Part shown: in pieces, positions 55,747 to 64,000 of the stretch
How positions within the stretch are numbered: position 1 is the stretch's first letter
Layout: each line of letters starts with the position of its first letter
Assembly (NCBI RefSeq): GCF_028613635.1
Contig: NZ_JAQRMY010000003.1
Coordinates: forward strand, 260,787 to 324,786
Direction: 5' to 3'
Length of the DNA: 64,000 nucleotides
DNA from: Devosia sp. ZB163
GTDB lineage: Bacteria > Pseudomonadota > Alphaproteobacteria > Rhizobiales > Devosiaceae
The notes under the pieces: model-generated
Database searches by the model: none
The model's input: only the letters and a program-made list of their open reading frames with translations
What the model was told of the DNA's origin: nothing
Made by a program: the position numbers and the translations under genes

Positions 55747-55810
55747 GGGCGAGGGCTGTTGGTGGTGCGACGGCGGGCTGGGGAGTGAACTCTCTCCTGC
55801 CAACTGGTGC

Positions 55811-55828
55811 GTTAACGTACCATCAACC
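55811..55828 (+). promoter_or_regulatory. CtrA-like site upstream of the Cys-rich protein
   Basis: TTAA (55812-55815), 7 bases, TCAACC (55823-55828). With flanks it matches 19 of 23 bases of the element at 30861-30883. Functional meaning is inferred. Confidence 0.35.
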
Positions 55829-55950
55829 ACAAATCCGGCCATCTGAGGCGGGTATCGTCGCGATTCGTCTTGCTGTCGTTCCATCAGCGGAAAAGCTCGC
55901 CGGGCGAAGTGCAGTGCCCGGTTCGGTTCAATATTTCCTAGAGCAATTCC

Positions 55951-56307
55951 ATGACGAAGATCCTGCCTGTCCTCATCGCGCTAGCCCTGCTGCCGTCGCT
56001 ACAGCTTCCCGCCCTTGCGGGTACGCAGCTCGCCAATTCCGGCCTCAGCCCCTACTGTGGTCCCGATGGGGCCGCAAACTACAAAGCCCCGGGTGGCTTC
56101 TGCGACCAGCTCGACGACCTCAACACGCTGATGCCCAAGGGTGATGGCGAAGTGTGCGGCAACGTGGCCGAGACGCGCATCACCTTTGACGACAAGTCTG
56201 GCCGCCTCCTTGTTGCCGTGCCGGACTACGATCCCTGCTGCCACGTCACCTGGCTGAACAATGTTGACCTGCCGGTCGAAGCCATCCGCGTGGCCACGGC
56301 CTGCTGA
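55951..56307 (+). CDS. Small Cys-rich secreted protein
   Basis: 118 residues. The signal peptide (MTKILPVLIALALLPSLQLPALA) is followed by a mature chain of about 95 residues with six Cys: SPYCGPDG, GGFCDQ, EVCGN, PCCHVTW and the terminal residue of VATAC. Three disulphides in the periplasm or outside are possible. I recognise no family. It has its own promoter region with a CtrA-like element, is about 200 bp from the secretion operon on the same strand, and is followed by a weak terminator. Direct link to the peroxidase is not shown. Confidence 0.6.
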   Translation: MTKILPVLIALALLPSLQLPALAGTQLANSGLSPYCGPDGAANYKAPGGFCDQLDDLNTLMPKGDGEVCGNVAETRITFDDKSGRLLVAVPDYDPCCHVTWLNNVDLPVEAIRVATAC

Positions 56308-56339
56308 CAATCCTCGTCGGCGGTAACGCCGACATCGGA

Positions 56340-56383
56340 TCACATATGTGAATGCCGGCTCCGCAGGCCGGCATTTCACTTCC
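56340..56383 (+). terminator. Palindrome and weak terminator after the Cys-rich protein
   Basis: TCACATATGTGA (56340-56351) is a perfect 12-bp palindrome, directly abutting a 9-bp stem AATGCCGGC/GCCGGCATT (56351-56359, 56367-56375) with tail TCACTTCC. Termination strength is doubtful because the T-run is short. Confidence 0.5.
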
Positions 56384-56534
56384 GTGACTGTCGCTAGGCC
56401 TGTCAGGCGATGAGCGGCAATTTGCAACGGCGCAAGCGCCTTCCCCAGCGCATCGATCTTCGATACTCGTCCCGCCGCACGTGTAGATGGCCGGCTCCTC
56501 CGGGAGGCGGACTGGTTCGAGTTCGGAATAGCGC

Positions 56535-58157
56535 ATGATCCGCCTGGAAAGTATCGGCAAGCAGAACGGCAAGCAGATCGTCTTCATCGAGGCGTCGGCC
56601 TCGCTGCTCAGAGGCGAGAAGGCCGGCCTCGTCGGTCCCAACGGGGCGGGCAAGACCACGCTGTTCCGCATGATCATCGGCGAGGAGCAGCCCGATGAGG
56701 GGCAGGTCTCCGTCGATCGCGGCACCAGCATCGGCTATTTCAGCCAGGATGTCGGCGAGATGAGCGGTCGCAGCGTCGTGGCCGAAGTGATGGACGGCGC
56801 CGGGCCGGTCAGCGAACTCATGGCCGAAATGGCTGTCCTCGAAGCCGCCATGGCCGATCCGGATCAGGCCGACGCCATGGACGACATCATCGTCCGCTAT
56901 GGCGACGTGCAGGGCCGCTTCCAGGAGCTAGACGGCTATTCGCTCGATGGCCGCGCCCGCGAGGTGCTCGACGGCTTGGGCTTCTCGCAGGAGATGATGG
57001 AGGGCGATGTCGGCGCGCTGTCGGGCGGCTGGAAGATGCGCGTGGCGCTGGCCCGCATCCTGCTGATGGCGCCCGATGTGCTGCTGCTCGACGAGCCGAG
57101 CAACCACCTCGACCTCGAGAGCCTGATCTGGCTCGAGGCCTTCCTCAAGACCTATTCCGGCGCGATCCTTATGACCTCGCACGATCGCGAGTTCATGAAC
57201 CGCATCGTCAACAAGATCGTCGAGATCGATGGGGGCGCGCTGACCTCCTACACCGGCGACTACGATTTCTATCAGCAGCAGCGCGCGCTGTCCGACAAGC
57301 AGCAGCAGGCCCAGTTCGAGCGCCAGCAGGCGATGCTCGCCAAGGAGATCGCCTTCATCGAGCGCTTCAAGGCGCGCGCCTCGCATGCCGCGCAGGTGCA
57401 GAGCCGGGTCAAGAAGCTGGACAAGATCGACCGGGTCGAGCCGCCAAAGCGCCGGCAGACCGTCAATTTCGAGTTCCGCCCTGCGCCGCGGTCCGGCGAA
57501 GACGTCGTGATGCTGAAGAACGTCGCCAAGCGCTATGGCAGCCGTACCATCTACGATGGCTTCAGTTTCCATATCCGCCGCCAGGAACGCTGGTGCATCA
57601 TGGGCATCAACGGCGCCGGCAAGTCCACGCTGCTGAAGCTGGTCGCTGGCGCGGCCGATCCCGACGACGGGACGGTCAACCGCGGCCCCAGTGTCAAGAT
57701 GGGCTATTTCGCCCAGCACGCAATGGACGTGCTGGATGGCGACCGCACGGTGTTCGAAACGCTGCAGGACAATTTCCCGCAGGCGAACCAGGCGCCGCTG
57801 AGGGCGCTGGCCGGCTGCTTCGGCTTTTCAGGCGACGAGATCGACAAGAAATGCCGGGTGCTGTCGGGTGGCGAGAAGGCCCGCCTCGTGATGGCGATCC
57901 TGCTGTTCGATCCGCCGAACCTGCTGGTGCTCGACGAGCCGACCAACCACCTCGACATCTCCACCAAGCAGATGCTGATCTCAGCGCTGTCGCAGTACGA
58001 AGGCACGATGCTCTTCGTCTCGCACGATCGGCACTTCCTCGCCGCGCTGTCCAACCGCGTGCTCGAACTGACGCCCGAGGGCATCCACACCTACGGTGGC
58101 GGCTATACCGAGTATGTGCAGAGCACCGGCCAGGAGGCGCCGGGCCTGCGCAGCTGA
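56535..58157 (+). CDS. ABC-F family ATPase (YbiT/EttA-like)
   Basis: 540 residues, soluble, no TM segments. Two ABC domains: Walker A GPNGAGKT and GINGAGKS, signatures LSGGWKMRVALARIL and LSGGEKARLVMAILL, Walker B LLLDEPSNHLD and LVLDEPTNHLD. They are joined by a charged helical linker (about 240-315, QQQRALSDKQQQAQFERQQAMLAKEIAFIERFKARASHAAQVQSRVKKLDKI), the P-site tRNA-interaction motif of ABC-F translation factors. The length and linker fit YbiT-type housekeeping proteins better than antibiotic-protection ABC-Fs. The exact paralogue is not certain. It is flanked by unrelated genes and probably monocistronic. Confidence 0.9.
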   Translation: MIRLESIGKQNGKQIVFIEASASLLRGEKAGLVGPNGAGKTTLFRMIIGEEQPDEGQVSVDRGTSIGYFSQDVGEMSGRSVVAEVMDGAGPVSELMAEMAVLEAAMADPDQADAMDDIIVRYGDVQGRFQELDGYSLDGRAREVLDGLGFSQEMMEGDVGALSGGWKMRVALARILLMAPDVLLLDEPSNHLDLESLIWLEAFLKTYSGAILMTSHDREFMNRIVNKIVEIDGGALTSYTGDYDFYQQQRALSDKQQQAQFERQQAMLAKEIAFIERFKARASHAAQVQSRVKKLDKIDRVEPPKRRQTVNFEFRPAPRSGEDVVMLKNVAKRYGSRTIYDGFSFHIRRQERWCIMGINGAGKSTLLKLVAGAADPDDGTVNRGPSVKMGYFAQHAMDVLDGDRTVFETLQDNFPQANQAPLRALAGCFGFSGDEIDKKCRVLSGGEKARLVMAILLFDPPNLLVLDEPTNHLDISTKQMLISALSQYEGTMLFVSHDRHFLAALSNRVLELTPEGIHTYGGGYTEYVQSTGQEAPGLRS

Positions 58158-58329
58158 GCCGGAGCCACGCTCCCGGACGAGTTGGGCCCGCGTAATACCA
58201 CTTCCTGGCCCTGCGGGTCGCCGTCGGCTCGGACCAGACAGGAAGTTCATGGATTCCCAATAGCTTGAGTCATCGCGCCCGGCTGTTCTGGAACCAGCAC
58301 AAAAAGCCCGAAGCCGCAGAGTGGTCTTC

Positions 58330-58372
58330 TTGACTCCGACATGAGATCGATCTCAGCATGGGATCGGTCCCA
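58330..58372 (+). promoter_or_regulatory. Operators upstream of the LacI gene at 58400
   Basis: TGAGATCGATCTCA (58342-58355) is a perfect 14-bp palindrome. TGGGATCGGTCCCA (58359-58372) is a near palindrome 17 bp downstream. A TTGACT (58330-58335) may be the -35 of the promoter they cover. The motif recurs before the importer operon at 59526. Confidence 0.6.
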
Positions 58373-58399
58373 CATGGACCGGGGGAGAGTTCGGGGCGA

Positions 58400-59422
58400 A
58401 TGGCGACCATCACTGATGTGTCGAAGCGGGCGGGGGTATCCCGTTCCACCGTCTCCCGGGTCGTTGCCGGCAACGGCTATGTCTCGGAGGCGAAGCGTCG
58501 CGACATCGAGAAAGCCATCGCCGAACTCGGCTACCGTCCGAACACGCTGGCCCGGTCCCTCCGTTCCAACCGCACGAACATGATCGGCGCGGTGATGGTG
58601 GACGTGGGTACGGCCTACTTCGCCAACATGGTCTATGGCCTGCAGCGGGCTACGCGCCGCGCCGGCAAGGCCCTGATGGTGAGTTCGGGCTATGCCGACC
58701 AGGACGAGGAAGCGCGCGCCATCATCGAACTTGTCGATCGCTCCTGCGACGGCATCCTGCTCTATGTCGAGCAGCCCGTACGTGCCGACGCGGCGGAAAT
58801 CCTCCGCTCAGCCCGCATCCCCGTGGTGAACGTCGGCAGCAAGGGCGGCGAGGTGGCGCAGGGAACCGTGACGCTCGATAATTTCGGCGGCGCCCGCGAT
58901 GCGCTCAACTTCCTGCTCGCACGCGGTCACCGCAAGATCGTCTACCTCTCCGGCCAACCCGATTTCGGCGACACCATCGCGCGCCGCCAGGGCATTGCCG
59001 CGGCGCTGGCCGAGCACGGGATGAGCATGGACGATATCTATGTCGTCGGTGGCGAGTTCAGCCAGGAGTTCGGGTACGCGGCCACCATCGCACTGATCGA
59101 GGAGGGCCGCGATTTCACGGCGATCTTCGCCGGCGACGACGACATGGCAGCCGGTGTCCTGCAGGCGCTGCGGCACAAGGGCAAGTCCGTACCGGACGAG
59201 ATTTCGGTCATCGGTTTCGACGACACCTTTCACGCGCAACACCTGTGGCCGCCGCTGACGACGATCAGGCAGCCGGTCGATACGATCGGCGAGACAGCGG
59301 GCACGCTGCTTCTGAAGCTGCTGAGTGAGCCCGGTTCCGGACCGCTCAGGTCCGTCGTCGACACCGAACTCATCGTTCGCGAGAGCGTGGGGCCGGCACG
59401 AGATCAGTCGAGGGAGGCATAG
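58400..59422 (+). CDS. LacI family regulator of the Dpp-type importer
   Basis: 340 residues from ATG 58400; the upstream frame runs through an operator. Helix-turn-helix ATITDVSKRAGVSRSTVSRVVAGNGYV, hinge LGYRPNTLARSLRSNRTNMIGAVM, effector domain TAYFANMVYGLQRATRRAGKALMVSSGYADQ, CDGILLYVEQP, LDNFGGARDALNFLLARGHRKIVYLSG, and ISVIGFDDTFHAQHLWPPLTTIRQP. This looks like a sugar-responsive regulator. The same operator motif stands before its own gene and before the importer genes it precedes, so autoregulation and control of the importer are likely. Confidence 0.92.
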   Translation: MATITDVSKRAGVSRSTVSRVVAGNGYVSEAKRRDIEKAIAELGYRPNTLARSLRSNRTNMIGAVMVDVGTAYFANMVYGLQRATRRAGKALMVSSGYADQDEEARAIIELVDRSCDGILLYVEQPVRADAAEILRSARIPVVNVGSKGGEVAQGTVTLDNFGGARDALNFLLARGHRKIVYLSGQPDFGDTIARRQGIAAALAEHGMSMDDIYVVGGEFSQEFGYAATIALIEEGRDFTAIFAGDDDMAAGVLQALRHKGKSVPDEISVIGFDDTFHAQHLWPPLTTIRQPVDTIGETAGTLLLKLLSEPGSGPLRSVVDTELIVRESVGPARDQSREA

Positions 59423-59525
59423 GGAGCAAGGATCGAACCGCGTGTCCGGCGGAGGGAAGCCGGGCAGGGCGGGGACGTGACTGAGCCATCGGCACGGCCC
59501 CGCCGCGGCCGAGGCAGGGAGTTTA

Positions 59526-59539
59526 TGGGATCGATCTCA
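59526..59539 (+). promoter_or_regulatory. LacI-type operator upstream of the Dpp-type importer
   Basis: TGGGATCGATCTCA matches the perfect palindrome at 58342-58355 in 13 of 14 bases. It lies 37 bases before the binding-protein start, in a position to block transcription. Confidence 0.6.
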
Positions 59540-59576
59540 CACTCAGATGTGGGCGACCCGTCAACAGGAGGAAAGA

Positions 59577-61247
59577 TTGCTTAGAACCAGTTGTTTGACG
59601 GTCCTGGCCGGCGTTCTGCTGACCACGAGCGCGTTTGCGCAGGACGAAGTGATCCTGCGGTTGTTGCCGTATCACACCGACGCAATGGTGGAGAATTTCA
59701 ACCCGAACAATCCCACCGGCCCGCAGCAGCGGACGCGCGACTTCACCTACGAGCCGATGTGGATCGACAACCTGTGGCACCCGGGTGAGAACGAGGCGGC
59801 GCTCGCCGTGTCGTTCGAGATCCCCGAGGACCTCAAGAGCATCACCTACAAGCTGCGCGAAGGGGTGAAGTGGAGCGACGGCGAAGATTTCGACGCCGAC
59901 GACGTGGTGTTCAGCTTCGAGTACGCCAAGGCGCACCCCGACTTCCCGATGGGCATCGACGTGTACAATGCCGAGGCCGGCACCGGTAACGTCGTCAGCG
60001 CCGAGAAGATCGACGACCACACCGTCAAGTTCAACCTCAACAAGCCCGATGCGCTGGCCCGCTATGGCCTTGCCGGCCTCTATCCGCTGCCCGAGCACAT
60101 CTGGAAGTCGGTTGACGATCCGAAGAACTTCGCCAACCTCAATCCGGTGGCCACCGGTCCCTGGACCAAGGTACGCAACTTCTCGCGCAACGGCTACGAA
60201 ATCTGCCGCAATGAGCTCAGCCGCTTCAACGCCGAAAATGCGATCGACTGCCTGAAATTCCCGCAGATGAACGGCAACGAGCAGACCGTGGCCGCTCTCT
60301 CAGCGGGCGAACTCGATTGGCTCGGCGACGGACTCACCGACCCCGACGTGACCTTCCTGCCGCAGTCCGAGTTCAACAATTACTGGCTGCCCGCCGGGTC
60401 GGACGTGAACCTGCAGCTCAACACCACCAAGGCGCCCTTCAACAACCTCGAGTTCCGCAAGGCCATGTCGGTCGCCATCGATCGCGACACGCTGGTCGAG
60501 ATTTCGACCTTCGGGCTGACGACGCACACGAAGTTCCCGATCGGCACCGGTGAGATGTTCAACACCTGGTACAACGAGGCGGCGCTCGAGCCCTATACCT
60601 GGCTGATGAAGTACGATGCGGAGAAGGCCAAGGAACTGCTCGACACGGCCGGGTTCGTCGACAAGGACGGCGACGGCTGGCGCGACAATCCGGATGGCAC
60701 GCCCATCGCCTTCGGTATCTCCATGCCGTCGGGCTGGACCGACTGGGTCAACACCGGGCAGACCGTGGCCGAGAACCTTCAGGACGTCGGCATCAACGCC
60801 AGCCTGAAGACGATGGACCAGGGCGCCTGGTTCGACGGCGTGCCGCAGGGCAACTTCGACGTCTACGTGATGTGGACCAATGGTGGCCCGACGCCGCACA
60901 GCCAGTATCACCCGATGTTCAATCCGCGCCAGATGGTGCCCGGCCAGATCGACTTCCAGGCCATGCACCAGATGCCGCTGCCGGCTGCCGAGGAGGCGCT
61001 CGTCCGCTTCCAAAGCACGTCCGACCGCGATGCGCAACTCGCGGCTCTGCTCGAGGTGCACAAGGCCGTGGCCGAGAACGTGCCGGTGGTGTCGCTGTTC
61101 GCCAACCCGACCTGGTTCGAGTACTCGACCCGCCGCTTCACCGGCTGGGTGACCAAGGAGAACCCGTTCGTCCGTCCGCAGGTGCATGACGGCACCCGCG
61201 AACGCGTCTTGCACGCCCTGGCATTGAAGCCGATCGCGCAGCACTAA
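59577..61247 (+). CDS. ABC transporter substrate-binding protein, family 5 (DppA/OppA type)
   Basis: 556 residues from TTG 59577, directly after AGGAGGAAAGA, a strong site that decides the start. The signal peptide (MLRTSCLTVLAGVLLTTSAFA) is followed by the SBP_bac_5 fold: LREGVKWSDGEDFDADDVVFSFEYAK, ATGPWTKVRNFSRNGYEICRN, NTTKAPFNNLEFRKAMSVAIDRDTLVE and TAGFVDKDGDGWRDNPDGTPI. The family binds peptides or, often in rhizobia and Thermotoga, oligosaccharides. A LacI regulator upstream favours a carbohydrate ligand. It is the first gene of the importer operon. Confidence 0.93.
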   Translation: MLRTSCLTVLAGVLLTTSAFAQDEVILRLLPYHTDAMVENFNPNNPTGPQQRTRDFTYEPMWIDNLWHPGENEAALAVSFEIPEDLKSITYKLREGVKWSDGEDFDADDVVFSFEYAKAHPDFPMGIDVYNAEAGTGNVVSAEKIDDHTVKFNLNKPDALARYGLAGLYPLPEHIWKSVDDPKNFANLNPVATGPWTKVRNFSRNGYEICRNELSRFNAENAIDCLKFPQMNGNEQTVAALSAGELDWLGDGLTDPDVTFLPQSEFNNYWLPAGSDVNLQLNTTKAPFNNLEFRKAMSVAIDRDTLVEISTFGLTTHTKFPIGTGEMFNTWYNEAALEPYTWLMKYDAEKAKELLDTAGFVDKDGDGWRDNPDGTPIAFGISMPSGWTDWVNTGQTVAENLQDVGINASLKTMDQGAWFDGVPQGNFDVYVMWTNGGPTPHSQYHPMFNPRQMVPGQIDFQAMHQMPLPAAEEALVRFQSTSDRDAQLAALLEVHKAVAENVPVVSLFANPTWFEYSTRRFTGWVTKENPFVRPQVHDGTRERVLHALALKPIAQH

Positions 61248-61364
61248 GGCTCGAATCCGCGGGCGATCCCCAGGAGTCCCAACGCTCCTGTGTGGATCAC
61301 CCCGGTGTAGCGGGCGGAGGCGGTCCATCCGGCTCCGCCCGGCACTGGCGAAGGAACAGGACGG

Positions 61365-62336
61365 ATGATCTTTCTGCTGCGGCGGCTCGCCTTCTATCTG
61401 GCGGCGCTCCTTGTCGCGATCACGCTGAACTTCTTCATACCCCGGCTGATGCCGGGCGATCCCTCGGCACGCATCATTGCGTCGTTCCAGGGCCGGCTCA
61501 ACGAGTCGCAGATCCAGGCGATCCGCCAGTCCTACGGCCTCACGGGTTCGCTGTGGGAGCAGTACCTCACCTATCTGGGAAGCGTCGCGCGGCTCGATTT
61601 CGGCATTTCGACGGTGCAGTTCCCCGAGCCGACGGCGTCGCTGCTGTTCTACGGCGCCGGCTGGACGCTGGTGCTGGTGGGCATCGCCATCTTCTTTGCC
61701 TTCATCATCGGTTCGCTGATGGGCATCCACGCCGCCTGGCACCGCGGCAGCTTCTTCGACAGCGTGTTCACGCCGATCAATGTGATCCTCAACGCCTTTA
61801 CCCCCGCGATCGTGGCGCTGCTGCTGTTCTACGCCTTCTCGCTGGAGCTCAAGTGGTTCCCCCTGGGGCGGGCACATGATCCCAACCTGATGCCGGGCTG
61901 GTATCCTGAGTTCATCCTCAGCGTCCTCTACCACGCCACCCTGCCGGTGCTTTCGATCTTCCTCGTCAGTTTCGGCGGCTGGCATCTGGGCATGCGCAAC
62001 GTGATGATCAACCTGCTCAACGAGGACTTCGTCGTGCTGGCGAGGGCCAAGGGCCTGTCGGACCAGCGCGTGCGCTACCGCTACGTGGCCCGGAACGCGA
62101 TCCTGCCGCAAATCACCGCGCTGGCCCTGTCTATCGGGTTCCTCCTCGGCGGGGCGCTGGTGACCGAGCAGGTGTTCAACTACCCGGGCCTCGGCAAGTT
62201 CACCTTCACCGCCATCCAGAGCCGGGACTACTCCTTCATCCAGGGGCAGCTCCTGCTGCTCACCATGTCGGTGCTGGTGGCGAACCTCGTTTCCGACATC
62301 GCGAATGTCATCCTCGATCCCCGCCTGAGACGCTGA
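61365..62336 (+). CDS. ABC transporter permease, DppB/OppB type
   Basis: 323 residues. Six TM helices begin with LLRRLAFYLAALLVAITLNFFIPRLMPGDP, the DppB signature. The TM core FGISTVQFPEPTASLLFYGAGWTLVLVGIAIFFAFIIGSLMG and the cytoplasmic loop LARAKGLSDQRVRYRYVARNAILPQITALALSIGFLLGGALVTEQVFNYPGLG are typical. It is preceded by GAAGGAACAGG. It forms the inner-membrane channel with the next permease. A 12-bp gap to that gene supports one operon. Confidence 0.93.
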   Translation: MIFLLRRLAFYLAALLVAITLNFFIPRLMPGDPSARIIASFQGRLNESQIQAIRQSYGLTGSLWEQYLTYLGSVARLDFGISTVQFPEPTASLLFYGAGWTLVLVGIAIFFAFIIGSLMGIHAAWHRGSFFDSVFTPINVILNAFTPAIVALLLFYAFSLELKWFPLGRAHDPNLMPGWYPEFILSVLYHATLPVLSIFLVSFGGWHLGMRNVMINLLNEDFVVLARAKGLSDQRVRYRYVARNAILPQITALALSIGFLLGGALVTEQVFNYPGLGKFTFTAIQSRDYSFIQGQLLLLTMSVLVANLVSDIANVILDPRLRR

Positions 62337-62348
62337 GAAGGCAAGCAG

Positions 62349-63380
62349 ATGAGCGAACTCACTCAGTCGTCACCCCTTGCGCTCGGAGCGCAGCCGGACA
62401 CGGGCGCGGCACTTGCTCCCACGCAGCTCGAGCTGATGCGCGAGCTGGGCGTCAAGCCCCGGCCGGGCTGGACCAGCCGACTGTCGCCCGGACTCGCAGC
62501 GTTCGTCACCAACGGCAAGGGGATGGCGGGCATCGTCATCCTGCTGATCCTGGTGCTGACCTCGCTGTGTGCACCGCTGCTCACCGATTTCGACCCCAAA
62601 CGGCGCGCCGGCAAGCCGCATGTCGAGCCGGGCTACGAGCACGTCCTCGGCACCACGCGCATGGGAAAGGACGTGTTCACCCAGCTCGTCTATGGCGGCC
62701 GGGTAAGCCTCGCGGTGGGCTTTGGTGCCGGCATCGCAGCGGCGATGATCGGCCTCGCCATCGGCATCTCGGCCGGTTACTTCGGCGGCCGCGTCGACGA
62801 TATCCTCAGCTTCTTCGTCAATGTGGTGCTGGTCCTGCCGGGGCTGCCACTCATCATCGTGATCGCGACAATGGTGGAGGAAGCCAGTCCGCTGGTCATC
62901 GGCCTGGTCCTTGCCCTGACCGGCTGGGGCTGGGCCGCGCGTACCATACGAACGCAGACGTTGGCCCTGCGAACACGTGAGTTCGTGCTCTCCGCGGAGC
63001 TGATGGGCGAGAAGAAGTGGCGGATCATCCTCGTCGAGATCTTCCCCAACATGCTGAGTTTCGTGATGGGCGGGTTCGTCCTGGGCACGATCGCGGCGAT
63101 CCTTGCCGAAGCCGCACTCGAGTTCATCGGGTTGGGCGATCCCAACGCGGTGACCTGGGGCACGATGCTGTTCTGGGCGCAGAACAACCTCGCCCTGCAG
63201 AGTGGTGCCTGGTGGGAAATCTGGCCCCCGTGCATCGCGATCATGCTCACCGGCGCCGCGCTGGTGCTGGTCAACTTCGCAGTGGACGAGATCACCAACC
63301 CGCAGCTCAGGGCGAGCCGCCGGATCGGCGGCATCCGCCGCTTCCTCAATCGTCGCGGGAGGAGCGCCGATGTCTTCTAG
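62349..63380 (+). CDS. ABC transporter permease, DppC/OppC type
   Basis: 343 residues. A soluble N-terminal extension (about 1-50) precedes the first TM helix (GMAGIVILLILVLTSLCAPLLTDF) and the DppC motif HVLGTTRMGKDVFTQLVYGGRVSLAVGFGAGIAAAMIGLAIG. The EAA loop is LRTREFVLSAELMGEKKWRIILVEIFPNMLSFVMGGFVLGTIAAILAEAALEFIGLG. It overlaps the following ATPase gene by 11 bp, indicating coupling. It pairs with the DppB-type subunit. Confidence 0.93.
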   Translation: MSELTQSSPLALGAQPDTGAALAPTQLELMRELGVKPRPGWTSRLSPGLAAFVTNGKGMAGIVILLILVLTSLCAPLLTDFDPKRRAGKPHVEPGYEHVLGTTRMGKDVFTQLVYGGRVSLAVGFGAGIAAAMIGLAIGISAGYFGGRVDDILSFFVNVVLVLPGLPLIIVIATMVEEASPLVIGLVLALTGWGWAARTIRTQTLALRTREFVLSAELMGEKKWRIILVEIFPNMLSFVMGGFVLGTIAAILAEAALEFIGLGDPNAVTWGTMLFWAQNNLALQSGAWWEIWPPCIAIMLTGAALVLVNFAVDEITNPQLRASRRIGGIRRFLNRRGRSADVF

Positions 63381-64000
63381 TCCAGTCTCTCGTCCGCTGA
63401 TGGAAGTGCGGGGCCTCACCGTCGACTACGTGGGCGAGACAAGCGTCGCCCGCGCCGTCAACGGCATCGACTTCGACATCCGCGAGGGCGAGGCGTTTGG
63501 CCTTGCCGGCGAAAGCGGCTGCGGCAAGTCCACCGTCGCCTTCGCGTTGGCTCGACTGACCCGGCTACCCGGCCTCGTCAGCGGCGGTTCGGTCCGGTTC
63601 GGCGGCGAGGAAGTGCTGAGCTTCGGTAAGGCCCGGCTCAAGGCCTATCGCTGGCGCGAGGTGAGCTTCGTGTTCCAGTCGGCGATGAACGCGCTGAACC
63701 CGGTGATCCCGGTGAGCGAGCAGATCATGGACGTGATCGAGACACACGAGCCGCGGCTCGGCGAGAAGGGCGCCCGCGCCCGCGCGGTCGAGATGTTCGA
63801 GCTCGTCGGCATCCCGCCGGCGCGGCTCGACGACTACCCGCACCAGTTCTCGGGCGGTATGCGCCAGCGCATCTGCATCGCCATCGCGCTCGCCCTGAAG
63901 CCGCGCCTCATCATCATGGACGAGCCGACCACCGCGCTCGACGTCGTGGTGCAGCGCGACATCATCGAACAGATCGTCGAGCTCAAGGCGCAGCTCGGCT
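63370..64000 (+). CDS. ABC transporter ATP-binding protein, DppD/OppD type, 3' truncated by the window edge
   Basis: The first 210 codons are present, starting at ATG 63370 inside the end of the upstream permease gene. Walker [11 protein letters not shown]-loop [19 protein letters not shown], signature [17 protein letters not shown] and Walker [20 protein letters not shown] are all visible. The C-terminal oligopeptide-transporter domain with its Fe-S Cys motif lies outside the window. A second ATPase (DppF type) is expected to follow. Confidence 0.94.
   Translation, partial: MSSSPVSRPLMEVRGLTVDYVGETSVARAVNGIDFDIREGEAFGLAGESGCGKSTVAFALARLTRLPGLVSGGSVRFGGEEVLSFGKARLKAYRWREVSFVFQSAMNALNPVIPVSEQIMDVIETHEPRLGEKGARARAVEMFELVGIPPARLDDYPHQFSGGMRQRICIAIALALKPRLIIMDEPTTALDVVVQRDIIEQIVELKAQLG

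Noticed and set aside
61249-61275. CTCGAATCC resembling a tRNA T-loop
   Set aside because: No acceptor, D or anticodon stems can be built around it.

Overview
The window is high-GC DNA from an alphaproteobacterium, most likely Hyphomicrobiales (Rhizobiales) and perhaps a Devosia-like genus. The genus-level placement is inference. The supporting signs are the tolB-pal-cpoB-tilS-ftsH-glmM gene order, a Ros/MucR regulator, a Usg protein, an Omp25-like beta-barrel protein and a high density of LacI-regulated ABC importers. I see no rRNA, tRNA, CRISPR array, insertion sequence or phage gene.

Layout. 1-7782 is a conserved housekeeping block: cell-envelope Tol-Pal genes, tilS, ftsH with a heat-shock-like promoter, and glmM. 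7783-13715 holds an outer-membrane protein, a Qnr-shaped pentapeptide protein, a YcaQ-like DNA glycosylase, a UvrD-type helicase and two small hypothetical genes. 13896-18938 holds usg, then a compact minus-strand operon (BTAD/TPR regulator, 72-residue small protein, YcaO, TfuA), then mucR. The operon looks like a minimal RiPP or thioamidation locus whose candidate precursor is the 72-residue protein.

19330-25934 is a coherent catabolic island: a polar amino-acid ABC importer, a glycosylasparaginase, a LacI repressor, a ROK kinase and a CutC-family protein. Together these fit uptake and breakdown of GlcNAc-asparagine, the stub left by N-glycoprotein degradation. 25938-30691 is a LacI plus ribose-type ABC importer. 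31501-39130 is a LacI plus MalFG-type importer (without an ATPase gene) and a GH38 alpha-mannosidase, again fitting mannose-rich N-glycans. Each LacI locus carries its own 14-16 bp inverted repeat at the expected promoter.

39449-55746 is the largest specialised region. A LuxR-type response regulator and a NarL-type histidine kinase are encoded tail to tail. Next to them lies a 3008-residue secreted heme peroxidase with RTX repeats (peroxicin/MopA-like), followed by a type I secretion ABC exporter, a membrane-anchored RTX protein and an HlyD-type adaptor. 55747-64000 holds a small Cys-rich secreted protein, an ABC-F ATPase and a LacI-controlled Dpp-type importer. The last gene of that importer runs off the window.

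Two systems deserve most attention. One is the YcaO-TfuA operon with its unassigned 72-residue product. The other is the peroxidase and type I secretion operon with its interposed membrane-anchored RTX protein. The glycan-stub operon is the clearest functional inference from context.
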